Below are positions 62,995 to 64,000 of a DNA stretch of 64,000 nt, piece by piece. Position 1 is the first letter of the stretch. Each line of letters begins with the position of its first letter. Position numbers and translations under genes: made by a program. Source of the DNA: Paracoccus sanguinis (GTDB lineage Bacteria > Pseudomonadota > Alphaproteobacteria > Rhodobacterales > Rhodobacteraceae); NCBI RefSeq assembly GCF_900106665.1, contig NZ_FNNA01000001.1, positions 992,001 to 1,056,000 on the forward strand, given 5' to 3'. The notes beneath the pieces are model-generated. The model was given only the letters and a program-made list of their open reading frames with translations. It was not told where the DNA came from and made no database searches.

Positions 62995-64000
62995 TTTCCA
63001 CCTTCCCATCCGCGGCGACGTGCCAGGTCTGGATGCCGTTGTTGTGATAGACCGAGCGCAGCCCGCGGATCTCGCGCAGCGCGTCCTTGGTCGGCTGGAC
63101 GTAGCCGGTCGCGTCGATGCAGCGCGACTGGATCAGCATCTCGGACCCGTCCCACTCGTGGTCGAGGTAGAAGCGGTGCAGCGACAGCGGGTTGGCGTTC
63201 GGGACCAGCCGCGCCTCGCGCCAGCTCTTGCCGCCGTCGAGCGTCACGTCCACCCGCGTGATCGCGCCGCGGCCGGACCAGGCCAGCCCGGTGATGACCA
63301 GCGGCCCCTTGCCGTGGGTGATCGGCGCCTGCGGGCTGGGCGAGGTCACGACCGACTTGGCGTCCATCACCCAGGTCCACTTGCGCGAGGTGCCGTCGGT
63401 CAGGGTGTCGGTGTATTTCGACGTCTCCTCGCGGCTTTCCCACGGCTGGTCGCCAAGCTCGATGCGGCGCAGCCACTTGATCCACATATTGCCTTCCCAC
63501 CCCGGCACGACGAGCCGGACGGGATAGCCATGTTGCTTGCGCAGCGCCTCGCCATTGGCCTTGAAGGCCACGAGCACGTCGTCGAGCATCTTTTCCAAGG
63601 GGAAGCTGCGGGCGTTCGAGGACGCATCCGCGCCCTCGGCCAGCACCCACTTGGCCTCGGGCTTCACCCCCGCCTCTTCGAGCAGCAGGCGCAGGGGGAC
63701 GCCCGTGTATTCCATGTTGTGGATCATGCCGTGGGTGTATTGCGCGCCGTTGAGCTGCGCGCCGCCCCACTCCATCCCGCTGTTGGCGGCGCATTCGAGG
63801 AAGCAGGTGACGTTCTGGCGCGGGAAGCGCTCGAGGTCGTCGTAGGTGAAGACCAGCGGACGCTCGACCAGGCCGTTGATCATCAGCCGGTAGTCGGGCT
63901 TCGACAGCTCGATGGCGCCCGAGTGGTGACGCTCGAAGGCGCAGCCGGCCGGAGTGATGGTGCCGTCGAGGGCGTGGATCGGGGTGAAGTTGATCGACGA
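62978..64000 (-). CDS. soxC: Sulfur dehydrogenase molybdoprotein SoxC (5' end outside window)
   Basis: 341 residues of the C-terminal part are visible; the frame is open to the window edge. The protein is a sulfite-oxidase-fold molybdenum enzyme: TPIHALDGTITPAGCAFERHHSG near the visible start, TCFLECAANSG with the Mo-coordinating Cys, VPLRLLLEEAGVK, GYPVRLVVPGWEG near the pterin site, and the dimerisation domain (VDVTLDGGKSWREA). SoxC with SoxD oxidises the protein-bound sulfane during thiosulfate oxidation in the periplasm. The signal sequence, expected to be Tat, lies outside. The stop overlaps the soxD start, so the pair is translated together; no other sox genes are inside the window. Confidence 0.93.
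   Translation of the reverse strand, partial: SSINFTPIHALDGTITPAGCAFERHHSGAIELSKPDYRLMINGLVERPLVFTYDDLERFPRQNVTCFLECAANSGMEWGGAQLNGAQYTHGMIHNMEYTGVPLRLLLEEAGVKPEAKWVLAEGADASSNARSFPLEKMLDDVLVAFKANGEALRKQHGYPVRLVVPGWEGNMWIKWLRRIELGDQPWESREETSKYTDTLTDGTSRKWTWVMDAKSVVTSPSPQAPITHGKGPLVITGLAWSGRGAITRVDVTLDGGKSWREARLVPNANPLSLHRFYLDHEWDGSEMLIQSRCIDATGYVQPTKDALREIRGLRSVYHNNGIQTWHVAADGKVENVEIS

Overview
The window is very GC-rich DNA from an alphaproteobacterium, almost certainly a member of the Rhodobacteraceae (Paracoccus/Rhodobacter/Rhodovulum type). Evidence: codon use ending mostly in G or C; Rhodobacteraceae-like gene groups (amidase - aminotransferase - ftsK; ybbN-like thioredoxin - LON-domain protein - Trm112; tsaE - addB - addA - trxA); a Sox thiosulfate-oxidation segment; a quinoprotein relay pair; and a family of short intergenic repeats built on AAATATCC, as known from this family. 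The gene content is mainly chromosomal housekeeping and metabolism. I see no rRNA, tRNA, CRISPR array, prophage, insertion sequence or plasmid replication genes.

Layout. 1-3.5 kb: end of an MFS transporter, murein endopeptidase MepA, an exported phytase-like esterase, and a queuosine-precursor transporter whose leader looks like a preQ1-I riboswitch. 3.5-3.9 kb: a gene-poor stretch with a structured RNA candidate that carries an 18-codon ORF. 3.9-6.4 kb: a three-gene envelope glycosylation cassette (GT2, LAB_N, GT39). 6.4-16 kb: thiolase, lytic transglycosylase lipoprotein, LolA, a UbiH-family hydroxylase, amidase, aminotransferase and FtsK. 16-25.6 kb: trypsin-like protease, DUF2268 metalloprotease, large catalase, PhoD phosphatase, UDP-sugar dehydrogenase, L,D-transpeptidase and RibA. 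25.7-36 kb: OmpR-type regulator, DUF421 protein, glutathionyl-hydroquinone reductase, exonuclease III, NhaC, PhoX, the YbbN-like/LON/Trm112 operon and ArgC.

35.8-44.7 kb: an oxidative-metabolism region with a DUF779 protein, topoisomerase IB, a small disordered protein, an AcoD/ExaC-type aldehyde dehydrogenase, a GAF-Fis regulator, a divergent metallohydrolase/SoxYZ-like pair known from quinoprotein dehydrogenase systems, an aldo/keto reductase and a nitronate monooxygenase. 44.9-49 kb: chromate transporter, NCS2 nucleobase permease and a divergent IclR regulator. 49-58 kb: an overlapping operon of a TsaE-AmgK-MurU triple fusion, AddB and AddA, then TrxA. 58-64 kb: a GGDEF-EAL protein and a Sox segment (YeeE/YedE transporter, exported MBL protein, short SoxD, and SoxC running off the end).

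The items most worth a second look are the structured RNA at about 3.54-3.72 kb, the triple fusion at 49.05 kb, the preQ1-I candidate at 2.85 kb, the single-haem SoxD at 62.2 kb, and the AAATATCC repeat family, one copy of which forms the end of a coding sequence.
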